Source: Linnemannia hyalina
Taxonomy: Eukaryota; Mortierellomycota; Mortierellomycetes; Mortierellales; Mortierellaceae
Assembly (NCBI GenBank): GCA_019671135.1
Contig: JAHRHY010000003.1
Span: 1,612,001 to 1,676,000 of the forward strand
Direction of reading: 5' to 3'
Length of the DNA stretch: 64,000 nucleotides
Part shown: positions 1 to 14,251 of the stretch, piece after piece
Layout: every line of letters begins with the position of its first letter
Position numbering within the stretch: the first letter of the stretch is position 1
Program-made: the position numbers and the translations under genes
The notes under the pieces: model-generated
What the model was told of the DNA's origin: nothing
Databases searched by the model: none
Seen by the model: only the letters and a program-made list of their open reading frames with translations

Positions 1-1357
1 TATACACCCGACCTCACCCCCCTAACCCGCAAGCCTAATTCCTTTTGTTTCGCCAACCATCAAACTTTTTTCGCGAAAGTGAGAAAAGGGCGACAAAGTA
101 AAGGGAGAAGTAAAGAAGAAAGGAACTCATTTCATCCCTGGCGACCACACTAGCGTGAAGCAAATTGGTTCGAAGACATTCAAGTTGAACAAAATGCGGT
201 TTTTATTTTGCTTCGCAAAGAAAAAGTGGATCGGGGGAGGGGGGGAGAGAGTTTTCAATCAAGGGATGATTAAAGTTTCGCAAGGGCGAGGCTGGCCAGG
301 CGTGGGCATGGGCGTCGTCTAGAGCGCGTTTTTTACTCCACACAATTGAAAAAAAAGGGAACCATTTACGAAGTCGCACACAACACAATGACAGCCAAAC
401 TGTAAACTGTAACCAACCGCCTCCCTTAGTCTCCTTGCCCTGCGGTTTGTTTCTGGCTGGTAACATTGCTGACTTGATCATGTACCGACATAGGGAATAG
501 TAATAATAAAAAAACGGGGGTCGCCGGTAACCTTCACTCATGCTCAAGCACTCCAATGGCCTAATCCAGCTTTCTCCTGGGCGATCGTCCTTGATTTACC
601 TTGATTTACCTCGATTGCCTTGATTGCTTTTGATTGTTTTTGCTCTTGGTTCACATATGTCTGCATACCCCGATCTACATGTGAGGATCGGATGGGAGGA
701 GGGAGAGGAGGTGGTGAAAGAGCCTTTTCCTTGCATGCCAACCAGAAAACATATGCACTTGTCGCGTTTCTACAAAAAGATATGCAAGGCCAAAATAAAC
801 CAAAAGGCAAACAGACAAAGCGACAGTGCGAACAAAAAGGCGGTGCGGATGGAAGGACGATTCACATGAAAGAAGAGAATGAGAAGGCAAGTGCGCACAT
901 GTACGCGTTAAAACAATGAGAGGAGAGAGAGATGGAGGTGAGAGACCCCTTTTTCTCCTCCTCCTCCTCCTCCTCCTTCTTCACTTCCTCCTCCTCTTCG
1001 TCCTCGTCCTTCGCACTTCCTTGCATAGAGGTAAGGTCAACAACATGCACTCATCACCCGCATGCTGTCATTTGTCCAAATTCCTCACTGCGAAGGGAGA
1101 ATAAGTCATATTTCCCAGGGGTAACAAGAAAAATAGCTGATTTCGCCTTTTTGTCCATCTCATTTCTCTCGCTCTCCTTTCACGAATTGCAAATGCGTTT
1201 TTTTGTTTATTTTGGTTAGCTGCTACTGCTTGCCTTTCTCTCTCTCCTTGATCGCTCGTTCGTCTGCTGTCCAAGTTCCTTTCTCTCTCTGTTCACCATT
1301 TTCCTCTCTCTTTCTCCTCTCTCTGCCCCTTTTCTTTTATGCGCTTCGATTTCTTTC
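1..1357. other. Intergenic / UTR, no gene recognised
   Basis: No reading frame here has family character or plausible splice-site pairs. The sequence is pyrimidine-rich on the plus strand, with CTC/TCC-rich runs near 950-1010 and CTCTCT tracts near 1160-1340. The last part probably holds the 3' UTR of the minus-strand otubain gene that ends at 1358. Short ORFs on both strands are translations of low-complexity DNA. Confidence 0.6.
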
Positions 1358-2730
1358 TCAGATGACACCCTCCAAGCAATGGCTCTTGCGGTACAAGATG
1401 TCATAATGTCCCGGGCGATAGAGGAGCACCAATGGCGGCATATACGGAGCAGTATCGGGCAAGAACGGCAAAAAGTTGACCTCATCCGCTGCCTGGTTCC
1501 CGTTCAAATACGCCACCTCAATCGACACCTGGGTAGCCTTTGTCAACGCAATCAGCATCATCTCTTCAGACTCCCGTCCCATGGCTTCCACATGCATCGA
1601 ACAGAACTCGTCCATTGTTTGACCAAACTCGAGGAACGGCGCATAATCGTCCTGATGTGTCTTTAAGAATGCCGACGCCACCAACCGGAAATGCATCACA
1701 ATCGAGTTTGAGATTTCGTCGTTCTGGAAGGCTGCCAAGAGTTCCTCAGAGGTGGAATGGACCAGGCTCTGGAGCGTCTCGAGTGTCACCTGGTAAAAAT
1801 CCTCGAATGCGAGCAACTCAAACTGTGCAGCGAGCAAGAGGTCCTTGGTCCCTTCAATCGTCCTGACCGCATTCGCATGCAACTCTGGTTTCGACTTGAT
1901 CGCCAACATCACCCGCTCGAACCAAGCAAACGCGAATGCTATATTTTGTAATATTCAACAACGTAGATAAGTCGTTAGCATTCGCACGCTGAATGATGAC
2001 AATCACGTCACGATCTCCCCTTTTCATACGTTACCTCGGTAGAAGCAGTTGCCTATGTTGCACCAGGACGACAATAAATCGATGAGCACATAATAGAGGA
2101 AAATGAAAAGAAAGACGTAGCGAAATGGTTAGCAAGTAAATAAACGGAGCTACAGATAATAGGCAAACCCCTTCCATTCAGTCATAAACGTCCTGAACAC
2201 GAGATGGAGAGAAAGGAGGAAGAACTCACCATCGCCCCTTGATCGCCGCATTCTATCATGGGTATCCGACAAGTTCTAAAGCAAAGCACGACATCAAGCG
2301 AAAAGGCAAAGAAACGATACGTTAGTCAAACCACCATCACATTGACAAAAGACATCAGTAACTTCATCATTCTTACGCTCGACTATCCTCCACTTCATTA
2401 TGAACATCCATAACATACCTGGATCTTTTTCTTGAAGGCCTCACTACCGTTCTCATACTCCTGCGCAAGCTCCAAGAGGTCTACCGAGTGATCCACCAAC
2501 GGGTGCGCATTCGCCTCTTCGTCCTTGATGGCCTGCATTTGTGTCAGAATCTGCTCGTCCGTCAATTGTGCCTCCTGACCCTGCCCTTGTGCTCCTAATG
2601 CTGGGACTGTTCCAACAGGGTTGGCAACTGCGCCGGCAGTAACGGGGGCTGCACCAGCGCCAACAGGAGTGGTTGCTGCGGCGGCCGGGATGGGTGCGTC
2701 GGTTGGTAGGGGGAAAGGTGTCACGGTCAT
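1358..2730 (-). CDS. Otubain-like deubiquitinase (peptidase C65), 4 exons
   Basis: Cysteine protease of the OTU superfamily that removes ubiquitin from conjugates in cytosol and nucleus. Exons are 2730-2419, 2275-2230, 2052-2035 and 1938-1358; all junctions keep frame and give 318 aa, close to metazoan OTUB1. Residues 1-70 are Pro/Ala-rich. The region from about residue 80 matches the otubain N-terminal helices. The catalytic core reads RGDGNCFYRAF, with Asp119 and Cys122. The C-terminus has LLYRPGHYDILY, with catalytic His near 303. The third exon is only 18 nt and encodes the GNCFYR segment carrying the catalytic cysteine. Introns are 143, 177 and 96 nt. The ATG at 2730 is the first in a frame that continues into the conserved domain. 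Family assignment is firm; I do not assign OTUB1 versus OTUB2 type. Confidence 0.93.
2035..2052 (-). other. 18-nt microexon of the otubain gene
   Basis: Bounded by ...acatag upstream and gtaacg downstream on the minus strand. It supplies two bases of Gly120, then Asn121, Cys122, Phe123, Tyr124, Arg125 and one base of Ala126. Because 18 is divisible by three, skipping it would keep frame and delete only the active-site cysteine segment. Confidence 0.85.
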
Positions 2731-3082
2731 TTGTTGGGTTGTCCTTGGTTTGGTGTGATGAGTTTAAAAGAAGAACAGTGAAAAGGAAAATGGTTGAAAA
2801 ACTGGGAATGAGGCGCGAAACCATGGGCGGGCGCTGGACAAACCCTATTTCTGTGCCGGGAAATAATGCGTCAAGTCGCGTTAATTCCCGAATGAATTGA
2901 AACAAGTTGATATTAGCTTACACGACACACTTTGCCACTATCATGACATTCTTCCCAAGCACACGCACAGTACATTGACTAGAAAGAGAATGTATTGCAT
3001 GAAAAAAGAAAGAGGAGTTTCTATAGGTGTGAAAAAAAGTCATAAGAAGTTGTACAAAAGGAGGACAAAGGGACGACATCAC
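2731..3082. other. Intergenic, otubain promoter side and SAC1 3' end
   Basis: This 352-bp gap separates the otubain start codon from the SAC1 stop codon, both on the minus strand. It should hold the otubain promoter and 5' UTR and the SAC1 3' UTR. I see no coding sequence and no clear TATA element. Confidence 0.55.
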
Positions 3083-6079
3083 TTAGGCCTTGACGTAAGG
3101 CAAAGGGACTAGCTTGGGCCAGTTGACATACTGAATGCCATTGGCGACCAAGAACTTGAAGACGTAGGTAATGATGGCGAGCCAGAAGGAAGCAAATAGA
3201 ATGACAGCCGTGCTCAAAGAGTTCTCGGGAAGGATGATTGATCCAGCAAGCATGGCGGCTCCGACCAACAACACAACGGGGAGGGCTTTGATCTGCAAAG
3301 GACGGTTATCGACCAATGGGTATGATCCCGAGGGGTCGACATCGTACCTAAGGAACAAATCATATGCGTCCTATTTGTAAGAAATAAAGGCAGACGGTTG
3401 AAGGATTAGGTTTCTGTCCAAACATAACAAGTTCCTTGTAACGATAATAAATTGGTGGCGTAAGTAAGTTTCAGCAAAATTCACCTGGCGAGCTCCATCC
3501 AAAAAGTTGTTCTTGACATAACGAACAATCGAGTTCTGAAGATCCTGCATTGCGCCAGCCTTGGTACGGTTTCCGGTCCTGGTAAAGTCGGTCTTCAATG
3601 CTCCAGTGCCAGAGTAGGCACAACTGATAACATCAGCGTTGTCAGCCCAAACTATGTATATTGATAAAAGGAGGTACGGTTAGAAGGGTTAGGGCCACTC
3701 AAGATAAATGAAGCAGCGCGAGAAAGCATAGAAGGACAAGAGAGTCGGGATTGCTTACCATTGCGGAACTGGAACTCAAAGTCGTCAAAGAGCTCAAACC
3801 TCTCGTCGGCACCAAGGATGCCAATGTCACGGAGCTGTCGGTTCAAGACCCACCGAGAAACGACAGACTGGACAACGTTGGTTCTGTCCAGGCAGTCCAT
3901 GCAGTTGCTGCGAACAACAGAGGTCTGCTTCAGGGTAACCTTCTCAACACCATCCTTGCCGAAAACAGCCTTGAAGTATCTATTAGACCAGGTATTGAAG
4001 TTATTGAAAGAGTGAGAACCTAGTGCCAAACAATGGCCGCCGTCAAGCATGAAGGGCAGATCACAATGAATGACATACCCTTGAGCATGGAGTTCCGACT
4101 GGAAGTAGTCCAAAATCAAGGTAACGCGGTGCCATCTCATCTTGCTGCACTCGTGGTGGAAGTCAAAGTGGAGATACTTGATATCTTTGTCGTTCAAGAT
4201 GCTGATGTTCTTGGTGAAGGCATCGGCCATGGGCTTCTCGTAACCCTTGTTGTTGACCAAATTAATAACAAGCTGGGGTCCGTAGAACTTCTTCTGAGTC
4301 TCAAAGTGAGCGCGGAAGGAGTTTTCCTACAATTGTTAAAAAAAGAGATGATAGCCGAGTTAGAGAGCGCTCATACATTACAGAAATGAGGCATCCGTGA
4401 CAAAATAGAAATGAAAAGGCAGAGAACATTGCATTCATTGCGACTTACGGTCTCGGGGTTATTGAAGATCTGGAGCTTGGGGGTATACTTGATGTTGTTG
4501 ATCTGGGTCCAGTAGATGGGGATGGAGCCACGGGTTTGGACATGGGCCAAGAAGATCTTGCCGCCAGGAAGAACCGAGGCAGCACCATCAATGCCAGCGT
4601 CGGCAATAAGGATCTGCTCGGTCTCGTTGAAGTTGGAGACGTTGCCGTCAGCGTCGACACCGCGGGAGAAGTAGCGGGTACCGGCGCGGTGACGGGATCG
4701 GCGAGAAATGACGGCGAAAGAGAAGGGCTTCTTGTTGATCTCGGCAGTCTTGATCTCGGCGAAGCCATTGACAATGGGCAAAATAAATCTGCTCAACTAA
4801 TTATCCAATTACCCATTATCCATGCAAATGAGGGAAACAAACACCGATACGATAGTTAGTACATGTGTCTGTGGAGAATGGACTTTGATTGTCTCTTGGA
4901 ATGTGTCCGGATCACTCTCATGTCATGCAGCTTACATCCTGGTCCTTGTTCTTGGTGGTATGGTCAATGAACTTTGACTGAAGGCGCCTGTTCCAGAAGA
5001 ATCTCTCATCAGCCTACAATATCACATAAAGTAAAGGGCGAGCGTGTGGGTTAGAAAAGGTGAATATGCACAAGTGCTCAAAGTTGCAAAGCAGACTTAC
5101 GCGCTCCCAGATGGGCTGGGTGTTGCCCTTCAACTCGGCCTGGCGCTGAAGACTGTGGGTCAACTCATAGTCATACGAGAAGTTGAACTTTCCAGACTGG
5201 AGATGCGAGTGGAGGAGGGACAAGTATGAGGCCTCCTCTCCAACCTAGCGAGATCATAATATAGATATAAATTGTTGATTAATTACGACGATGCCTTTTT
5301 CTTACTGTGCTCCTATTGCCCCATAGATGTCAGAAGCAGTTGCGCCATACCTGTGCCTCGGTCAATGCGAGCGTGTTGCGGGAGAGGGGAAGGACTTTGT
5401 AGTCCTTGACCCTGTAGATGTCCTTTGTGCCAATCTGGCCAACCTTTGACCGCTCAGTGATGACAACCATGTACTCGCCTGGGAGTAGACGTGTAAAATA
5501 ACGAGAGGTCAGTCAATTGAAGTCATGCGAACGGCTGACAAAGAGACAGCCCCAAATGGAGAACAAAATAACGCCTTTGGTAACTCCTGATAGATATATG
5601 GAATTGCATGAACACTCACCGGCCAAGAGACGGATAAAGCCGATAACACCATAGATGGTCAGCACTTCATCATCCGAAGGAGCAGCAGATGCAGGGGCTA
5701 ATCCATTCCAGGAGGGGTAGAGAGAAAAGGGATAATAGAAGCATTGGTCAGTTAGTTACGGGCAAGGTTTTTAAGCGGAACAAAAGAGATTAACCTGAGT
5801 GGTAGCAGGGTTCATGGAGTGGTGTTGCTGTCAGTCAATCGTGTTCTTACAGTTCAATTGAACGTTTCCGGTGCTGCGCTGGATGATGACGTTCTCGGAA
5901 GCGGTAGATGAGTCGGCGTTGATGGGCTGAAGGGTGAATGTGTCAGCGCTCGTGTAGCTGTTTGTGATGAGAACAAAGAGAGTTTGTGGTCGTTAGAACA
6001 CAAGTGTGATGGGGTGAGTAAGAATCCTTGTCGAAGGGAGGTGATGAACTTACAGCTTGAAGGAGGAGTGGAAAGCCAT
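3083..6079 (-). CDS. SAC1: Sac1-type phosphoinositide phosphatase, 11 exons
   Basis: ER/Golgi membrane phosphatase that dephosphorylates phosphatidylinositol phosphates, mainly PI4P. Exons: 6079-6054, 5957-5851, 5697-5620, 5478-5351, 5244-5101, 5013-4936, 4796-4449, 4326-4079, 3979-3759, 3651-3485 and 3370-3083. Every junction is phase-consistent and the product is 610 aa, close to yeast Sac1 (623 aa). The catalytic CX5R motif is in [17 protein letters not shown], with Cys near 412 and Arg near 418. It is followed by WADNADVIS and [15 protein letters not shown], typical of the family. Two hydrophobic segments (about 540-560 and 567-588) form the C-terminal hairpin anchor. The first exon has only 26 nt. 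The intron at 3980-4078 is 99 nt, has no in-frame stop, and lies about 26 codons before the catalytic cysteine. Confidence 0.95.
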
Positions 6080-7895
<1,816 letters not shown>

Positions 7896-10800
7896 ATGCC
7901 TTTCCCCCTCGCCTCCATCGCCCGCGCGGCTGCCAACCCCTTGGCGCGCCAGTCCGCCCTCTTGATGCGCTCATCCTTGGCTCGCGCCACCGCCCCCGTC
8001 GCCACCATGATGACCATCCGCAAGGCTTCCTCTGCCGCCGCCGCAAAGGACGAAATCCCCGCCGCAAAGGACGCCTTCCTTCAGGGTAACTCTGCCGGCT
8101 ACGTCGAGGAGATGTACTCTGCCTGGCTCAAGGACCCCACCTCTGTCCACCTCTCGTGGCAGATCTACTTCAGGAACCAGTCTAACGGCATGTCTTCCTC
8201 CCAGTCCTTCCAGGCTGCCCCCACCATCCCCACCACCGGTGGTGTCCCTTCGTTGGTCCCTGGCTCCCAGGTAGGATCCTCCGATGTCATTGACCACTTG
8301 AAGATTCAGCTTCTCGTCCGTGCCTACCAGGCCCGTGGTCATCATGTTGCCCGCTTGGATCCCCTCGGAATCAACCAGACCAGCTTCGCTGCCGTCTCGC
8401 CTCGCGAGCTCGACCTGAACCACTACGGCTTCAGCGAGAAGGATCTCGACCGTACCTTCTCTCTCGGACCCGGTATTCTTCCCGGTTTCCTTGACACTGG
8501 CAGCAACCAGACCCTTCGCGAGATTGTCGACCACCTCAAGAGCATTTACTGTAAGTTTGCACAACGATGATGCGGATTGAACCTTTTGTTGTTCCCAGCC
8601 CCTTTTGCTGTTCCTGGACAATGCGATCTCTTTTCTATTCCTCCGCATTTTTTTGGATCCTTCGATCCGTGTGTCACAGATCACACACAACACAGAGCAC
8701 CACCACGCCACTCAGCAAACAACTACAAATAACTACAACACAAACAACAACAGCAGCAGCAACAAAGGAATGGCAGGGACACACGGAACACGGAACAGGG
8801 AAAGGGAACACACAACACTCATTTCTGGAAGACCGGGAAGAAGAGAAACATACATGTGTGTATGCGTGCGGGATAATGGATTCCAGCCCTATCAGGAAGC
8901 ACTTGTCTCTTGTCGACCTTTCTTTGATGTTCCATGGTCGGGTTCATTTTCCTTCGTTGACTATCTCGTGTCATCAACACATAATTGTCTCGTCGTTATT
9001 TCTTCTCTGAAGACTGTTGTCCGTCGTCGTTACTCACGCATGAGGAGCGATTGTTCTGAGTTGACGTTATTGGCGAGGATCAAAGTGGGTTTGCGGGTGT
9101 TTGGGTGTTCCCTGCGTCAAGACCGACTCTATGAATTCAGTCTCCTCTGTAAATGATATCCCTCATCTCTCTTTGACCGATAAATCGTCCCTCAGGGACC
9201 AGAAATCTCCTTCCAGGCTGGGTTTCTAATCATCCGCGGTATTTTTGGCCGTTCTTCCTTCTCGCCCATCATCCCTCTAAATAGGCGGCTCCATCGGTGT
9301 TGAGTACATCCACATTCCCGACAGGGAGCGTTGCGACTGGATCCGTCAACGTGTCGAGGTCCCCAGACCCTACAAGTACACCACCGAGGAGAAGACCATG
9401 ATCCTCGATCGTATGATCTGGTCCGACTCCTTCGAGCGTTTCGTCTCGTCCAAGTATCCCAGCGAGAAGCGCTTCGGTCTTGAGGGAGGCGAGAGTTTGA
9501 TTCCTGGAATGAAGGCCTTGGTAAGTCTCTTTTTTTCAGTCATTCTTTCTTTTTGCCCTCGACGTTGCGTTCGTTATTCCTCCCCCCATTGCCCATTGCT
9601 ACAAAAAAAAGAGAGGAAGGAGGGGAAGGTAGATCTTTCCTTGGTTGTGTCGGGCTTATGTCTCATTGTCTAGAGAAAAGAGCGCTCTGTGAGCAAATTG
9701 CGCTGTTTTATTGGATCGTTCCATATTTGGCCTTCCCCCTCCTTTACCCCATCTTTTTCCACACATAGTTGCCCCTGTCGGATGAGCGTTTCTGGTACTC
9801 GTGCTGCAGTTCCCTCCTCAACTCACTAAGCCTCGATCCTCCTTCTTTTATCCCAATAGATTGATCGCTCCGTCGAGCACGGTGTCGAGTCCATTGTCAT
9901 GGGCATGCCCCATCGTGGTCGTCTTAACGTCCTCTCCAACGTCGTCCGCAAGCCCCACGAGTCTATCTTCGCCGAGTTCAGCGGAAACTCTGCCAACGAC
10001 GGCTTCTCGGGTGATGTCAAGTACCATTTGGGAATGAACTATGAACGCCCCACCCCCTCGGGCAAGCCCGTTCACTTGTCCTTGGTCGCCAACCCCTCGC
10101 ATTTGGAGGCTGCTGACGGTGTCGTGCTCGGAAAGACCCACGCCATCCAGCACTACATGGATGACAAGACGAGAACCCGCTCACTCGCCGTTCTCTTGCA
10201 CGGAGATGCCGCCTTTGCCGGACAGGGAGTCGTCTACGAGACTCTCGGATTTATGGACTTGCCCGCCTACTCGACTGGAGGAACTGTCCACATTGTCGTT
10301 AACAACCAGATCGGCTTCACCACCGACCCCCGCTTCTCCCGTTCGACCGCCTACTGTACCGATATCGCAAAGTCCATCAACGCCCCCATCTTCCACGTCA
10401 ACGCCGATGACGTTGAGGCAGTTAACTATGTCCACCAATTGGCTGCTGACTGGCGCAAGGAGTTCCACACCGATGTTGTCATCGATCTCGTCTGCTACAG
10501 ACGTCATGGACACAACGAGACCGATCAGCCCAGCTTCACCCAGCCCATCATGTACAAGGCCATCAACAACCAGACCCCCGCCATGGAGCGCTACATTGAC
10601 CAGCTCGTCAAGGAGGGTACCTTCAAGACCGAGGAGATCAATGACATGAAGAAGCGCGTCTGGGATATTTTGGAGGAGAACTACGCCAAGAGCAAGGACT
10701 ACAAGTCAAAGTCCAAGGAGTGGATGACTAGTTCGTGGCACGGATTCAAGTCGCCCGCTGAACTCGCTTCTGAGGTTCTCGCCAGCCACCCCACCGGCGC

Positions 10801-12073
10801 TGCTGTCGAGACCTTGAAGCACATTGGAGACAAGATCTCGTCGACTCCCCCCGGCTTCAAGATCCACTCCAACTTGGCCCGTATCATGAAGGCTCGCGCC
10901 AAGACCATCGAGACTGGCTCCAACATTGACTGGGCCACTGCTGAGGGTCTTGCCTTCGGTACTTTGCTCTCTGAGGGCAAGCATGTTCGTTTGGCCGGTC
11001 AGGATGTTGAGCGTGGTACCTTCTCTCACCGTCACGCCGTTCTCCACGACCAGGAGACCGACAAGCTCCACGTTCCCCTCAAGAACTTGGGTCACGGACA
11101 GGCTGCCTTCACCGTCAACAACTCTTCTCTCTCTGAATATGGTGCTCTCGGATTCGAGCTCGGATACTCCCTCGTCAACCCCAGCTCACTCGTCCTCTGG
11201 GAGGCCCAGTTCGGTGATTTCGCCAACAACGCCCAGTGCATCATTGATCAGTTCATTGCTTCAGGAGAAACCAAGTGGCTCCAGCGCACTGGCTTGACCA
11301 TGTTGTTGCCCCACGGTTACGATGGTCAGGGACCCGAGCACTCGTCTGCCCGTATTGAGCGTTACCTCCAGATGTGCGATGACCACCCCAACGTTTTCCC
11401 CTCTGAGGAGATGTTGTCTCGCCAGCACCAGGACTGCAACATGCAAGTTATTTACTGCTCAACCCCCGCCAACTATTTCCACGCCCTCCGTCGCCAGATC
11501 CACCGCGACTTCCGCAAGCCCTTGGTTGCCTTCAACTCCAAGTTGTTGTTGCGTCACCCCATGGCTCGTTCGACTTTGGAGGAGATGTCGGGCGAGACTC
11601 GCTTCCAGCGTTTCATCCCTGAGGTTGAGGAGGAGAAGATTGTTGCTGCCGATAAGGTTAAGAAGCACATTCTCTGCTCTGGTCAGGTCTACTATGCCTT
11701 GGCCAAGGCCCGTGAGCAGAACAAGATTGACGATGTTGTGATCTCGCGTGTTGAGCAGCTGAACCCCTTCCCCTATGATCTTGTCAAGGAGCACACTGAC
11801 AAGTACCCCAACGCCGAGGTTGTCTGGTGCCAGGAGGAGCCCTTGAACATGGGAGCCTGGGCCCATGTCGCCCCCCGTATCCGCACGTCGCTCAAGGAGA
11901 CTGCCAACCACGCTAATAAGGAGGTCCGCTATGCTGGTCGTGAGCCCTCTGCCTCCGTTGCCACCGGTAACAAGAAGGTCCACTTGGCTGAGGAGTATGC
12001 CTTCCTTGCCGAGGCCCTCACCGGCGAGGCTAAGAAGCCCTCTGATGTCGTCGGAGGCGTCCCCGTCTTTTAA
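7896..12073 (+). CDS. KGD1: 2-oxoglutarate dehydrogenase E1, mitochondrial, 3 exons
   Basis: Thiamine-diphosphate-dependent E1 of the 2-oxoglutarate dehydrogenase complex. It decarboxylates 2-oxoglutarate and succinylates the E2 lipoyl group in the TCA cycle, in the mitochondrial matrix. Exons are 7896-8550, 9285-9520 and 9860-12073, giving 1034 aa versus about 1015-1025 in yeast and animals. Residues 1-45 are Arg/Ser/Ala-rich without acidic residues, as in a matrix targeting peptide. Next comes the E1 N-terminal segment ([20 protein letters not shown]). [10 protein letters not shown] and GDAAFAGQG (about residue 412) mark the ThDP-binding core, and [12 protein letters not shown] the transketolase-like C-terminal half. 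Codons are strongly biased to C/G endings (many AAC, AAG, CTC), suggesting high expression; this creates long meaningless antisense ORFs. The introns are long for this window (734 and 339 nt). Confidence 0.97.
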
Positions 12074-12270
12074 GTCCCCTTTCCCTAGAATTTAGAGTAG
12101 TATTTGCATTTGTATATAGCGAAAACATGAAGCAGTCACTGTTTTGATTGTTTTTCTTTTTTTTTTTTTTTTTTTTCCTTTGTGAGTGCATAAAGGCGCG
12201 GGGTGAATTGCATTCGTTCTTTCTTTACCACTCTTTCCCGCTCCTCCCATCACACATCATACACATCACA

Positions 12271-12816
12271 ATGGTAAGAACCAGTTGATCACAAACGCGC
12301 ATCCTCTTCTTGGCGACAGCAAGGACAACAATGCAACAACAACCATCAGCACACTCAGTTCAATTCATTGGCGAGAAACAGTAAGCTTGACAGGTCACTA
12401 ATAAACTTCGTCTCTCGCACTATCCCTCACAACAATAGGCCGAAGTCAACCCCAAAGCCTGGCCCCTTGCCGATGCCGCCCTCACCAACTCGATCATGGA
12501 TCTCGTTCAGCAGGCCTCCCACTATAAGCAGCTCAAGAAGGGAGCCAACGAGGCCACCAAGACCCTCAACCGCGGTATTGCCGAGTTCATTGTCATGACA
12601 GCCGACACCGAGCCCATCGAGATCTTGCTCCACCTCCCTCTCCTCTGCGAGGACAAGAACGTCCCCTATGTCTTTGTCCCCTCCAAGACCGCCCTTGGCC
12701 GTGCCTGTGGTGTCTCGCGCCCCGTCATTGCTGCCTCCGTTACCTCTAACGAGGGCTCTGACCTCAAGGCCCAGATCTTGGCCATCAAGCTCCAGATCGA
12801 GAAGCTCTTGATCTAA
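12271..12816 (+). CDS. SNU13: SNU13 / 15.5K L7Ae-family RNA-binding protein
   Basis: Binds kink-turn RNA in U4 snRNA and in box C/D snoRNAs, so it serves both the U4/U6.U5 tri-snRNP and snoRNP assembly. The conserved body is in exon 12439-12816 and begins [16 protein letters not shown], lacking only an initiator Met. The only well-placed ATG upstream, at 12271-12273, is followed directly by a strong donor (GTAAGA), so exon 1 appears to contain only the start codon. The predicted product is 126 aa (human 128). The L7Ae core is nearly identical to orthologues: [20 protein letters not shown], then [12 protein letters not shown] and [20 protein letters not shown] branch-like site lies shortly upstream of the acceptor. 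A second possible donor (GTAAGC near 12380) could give an alternative 5' UTR exon. Confidence 0.93.
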
Positions 12817-14251
12817 GAAATTGGCAGGATTGTTTATCAGGAATGAGGGGATGAAGGGGGGCAGAAGGATGTTTTCGAGCACCGAATGGACCGACAGACC
12901 CAACTCCCAGCAGCCTACTATTTGGAATCGGACTACGCCCCCACCCCACTTGGATTCGAATTGGTGCCGACCTACCTTCTTTTGTCTCTTCCCCCTGGAC
13001 TTTCCAACTGCATTCTTTATCTTTTTTGTATTTTCTTATTTCTCGCTCTTGTGCTGAAGACATCCTGTAGTTCTTGTTTTCTTTTCTCTCTTATTATTTC
13101 TTCTAATGATGCACACTGTCGACAAACCTCCACCCTCCTTTTCGCATTTTGATTCTTTCATCTTGTTTCGCACAGTGTATTTTTAGTCATCCCTTGCATC
13201 CGTTCGTTTTCTCGCCGAAAACGAACGTACCAGCCTTTTTTTTTTTCCTCTTTTTCAATGGATTTCTCGGGATCTTGAACCTTTACCCCACAGAATAGAA
13301 ATGAAAAATAATAAAAAAGTGAAGAAATTTCAAGAGAAAACACGAACTCGTACCGCATAACCATGTCAAATCGATGCCGATGACTGTATCGGTGGGCTTG
13401 GTCGTTTTTTTTGCCAGACACGACTTCTCGGTCTTTGAGCTGAGCGAGTAGGTTTAAAGATTTTTTTTTCCCATTAATCACGGACGGTTGATCCTTGTAA
13501 AGGAGGTCATCCTTCGAATGACAAGAGTAAGTTATTCGGTTTATTGCTATGACTCGTTTCATTTGGAAAAGAGGAGGGGATGTAGAAATGTGGGGGGGGG
13601 GGGGGAGAGAATAAGGAGAGAGAATGGGGAAAAGTGACCGAGGATGAGATGAAGAAAAGACGCTTTCGTCTTGTTCTTGTATTTTTTGTTGCCGTTCTTG
13701 TTCTTGTTGCTGTTCCTATTCTTGTTCTTTGCCTTCGTCGTCAAGTGCCAACATTTTATTTTACTATGGTAAATCGAGACTTTGGGACAACTGGCTAGTT
13801 TTCTAGTAAACTGCAGTATTAGAGATCATGGTGGCCCTCAATGCTTCAGTGTACCATAGCTGTAAGTAAGTAAAGCGCACATTAGTCCTCTTTTTTTTTC
13901 TTTCTATTGTACTACGAAATGACTGCTCTATTACTTTGTACCTATGTGTATGGTTTTCAGATGCTGACGATGGTATGCGGTCCTTTCCAACCTCATAGCT
14001 GGGTCTGGTATTCTGTGGGATCAATAGTGGTGGCGTGGTGGTGATAGAGGTGAAGAATACAATGCTTGAATGAAAGTATGTTTAAATCGCTTGTGGGTAA
14101 TGCGTCGAATATACAAAGCGGCAAAAAAGTCAGATCCGTGCGTTGTGTTTTTTTTTTTTTTTTTTGGTAACATGTCTGACTGGATGGGATCAATTTTGTC
14201 TTCAAACCAACACGAAACAAAACATTTTTTTAATAGAAAAGATCAGTCGAT
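12817..14251. other. Convergent intergenic region SNU13 / fucosyltransferase
   Basis: This region should contain the two facing 3' UTRs. It is AT-rich with homopolymers (a G run near 13592-13605; T runs near 13230, 13462 and 14150-14165) and repeated TTGTTCTTGTT motifs near 13680-13730. No ORF shows family character or plausible splicing, and I see nothing else in it. Confidence 0.55.

Noticed and set aside
160..185. GGTTCGAAGAC resembling a Pol III B box
   Set aside because: No cloverleaf or A box in the preceding 60 bp.
7971..8711. 246-aa antisense ORF opposite OGDH exon 1
   Set aside because: Opposite a strongly C/G-ending coding exon; such mirror ORFs arise from codon bias. Similar antisense ORFs at 11459-11983 and 12427-12903 were dismissed for the same reason.
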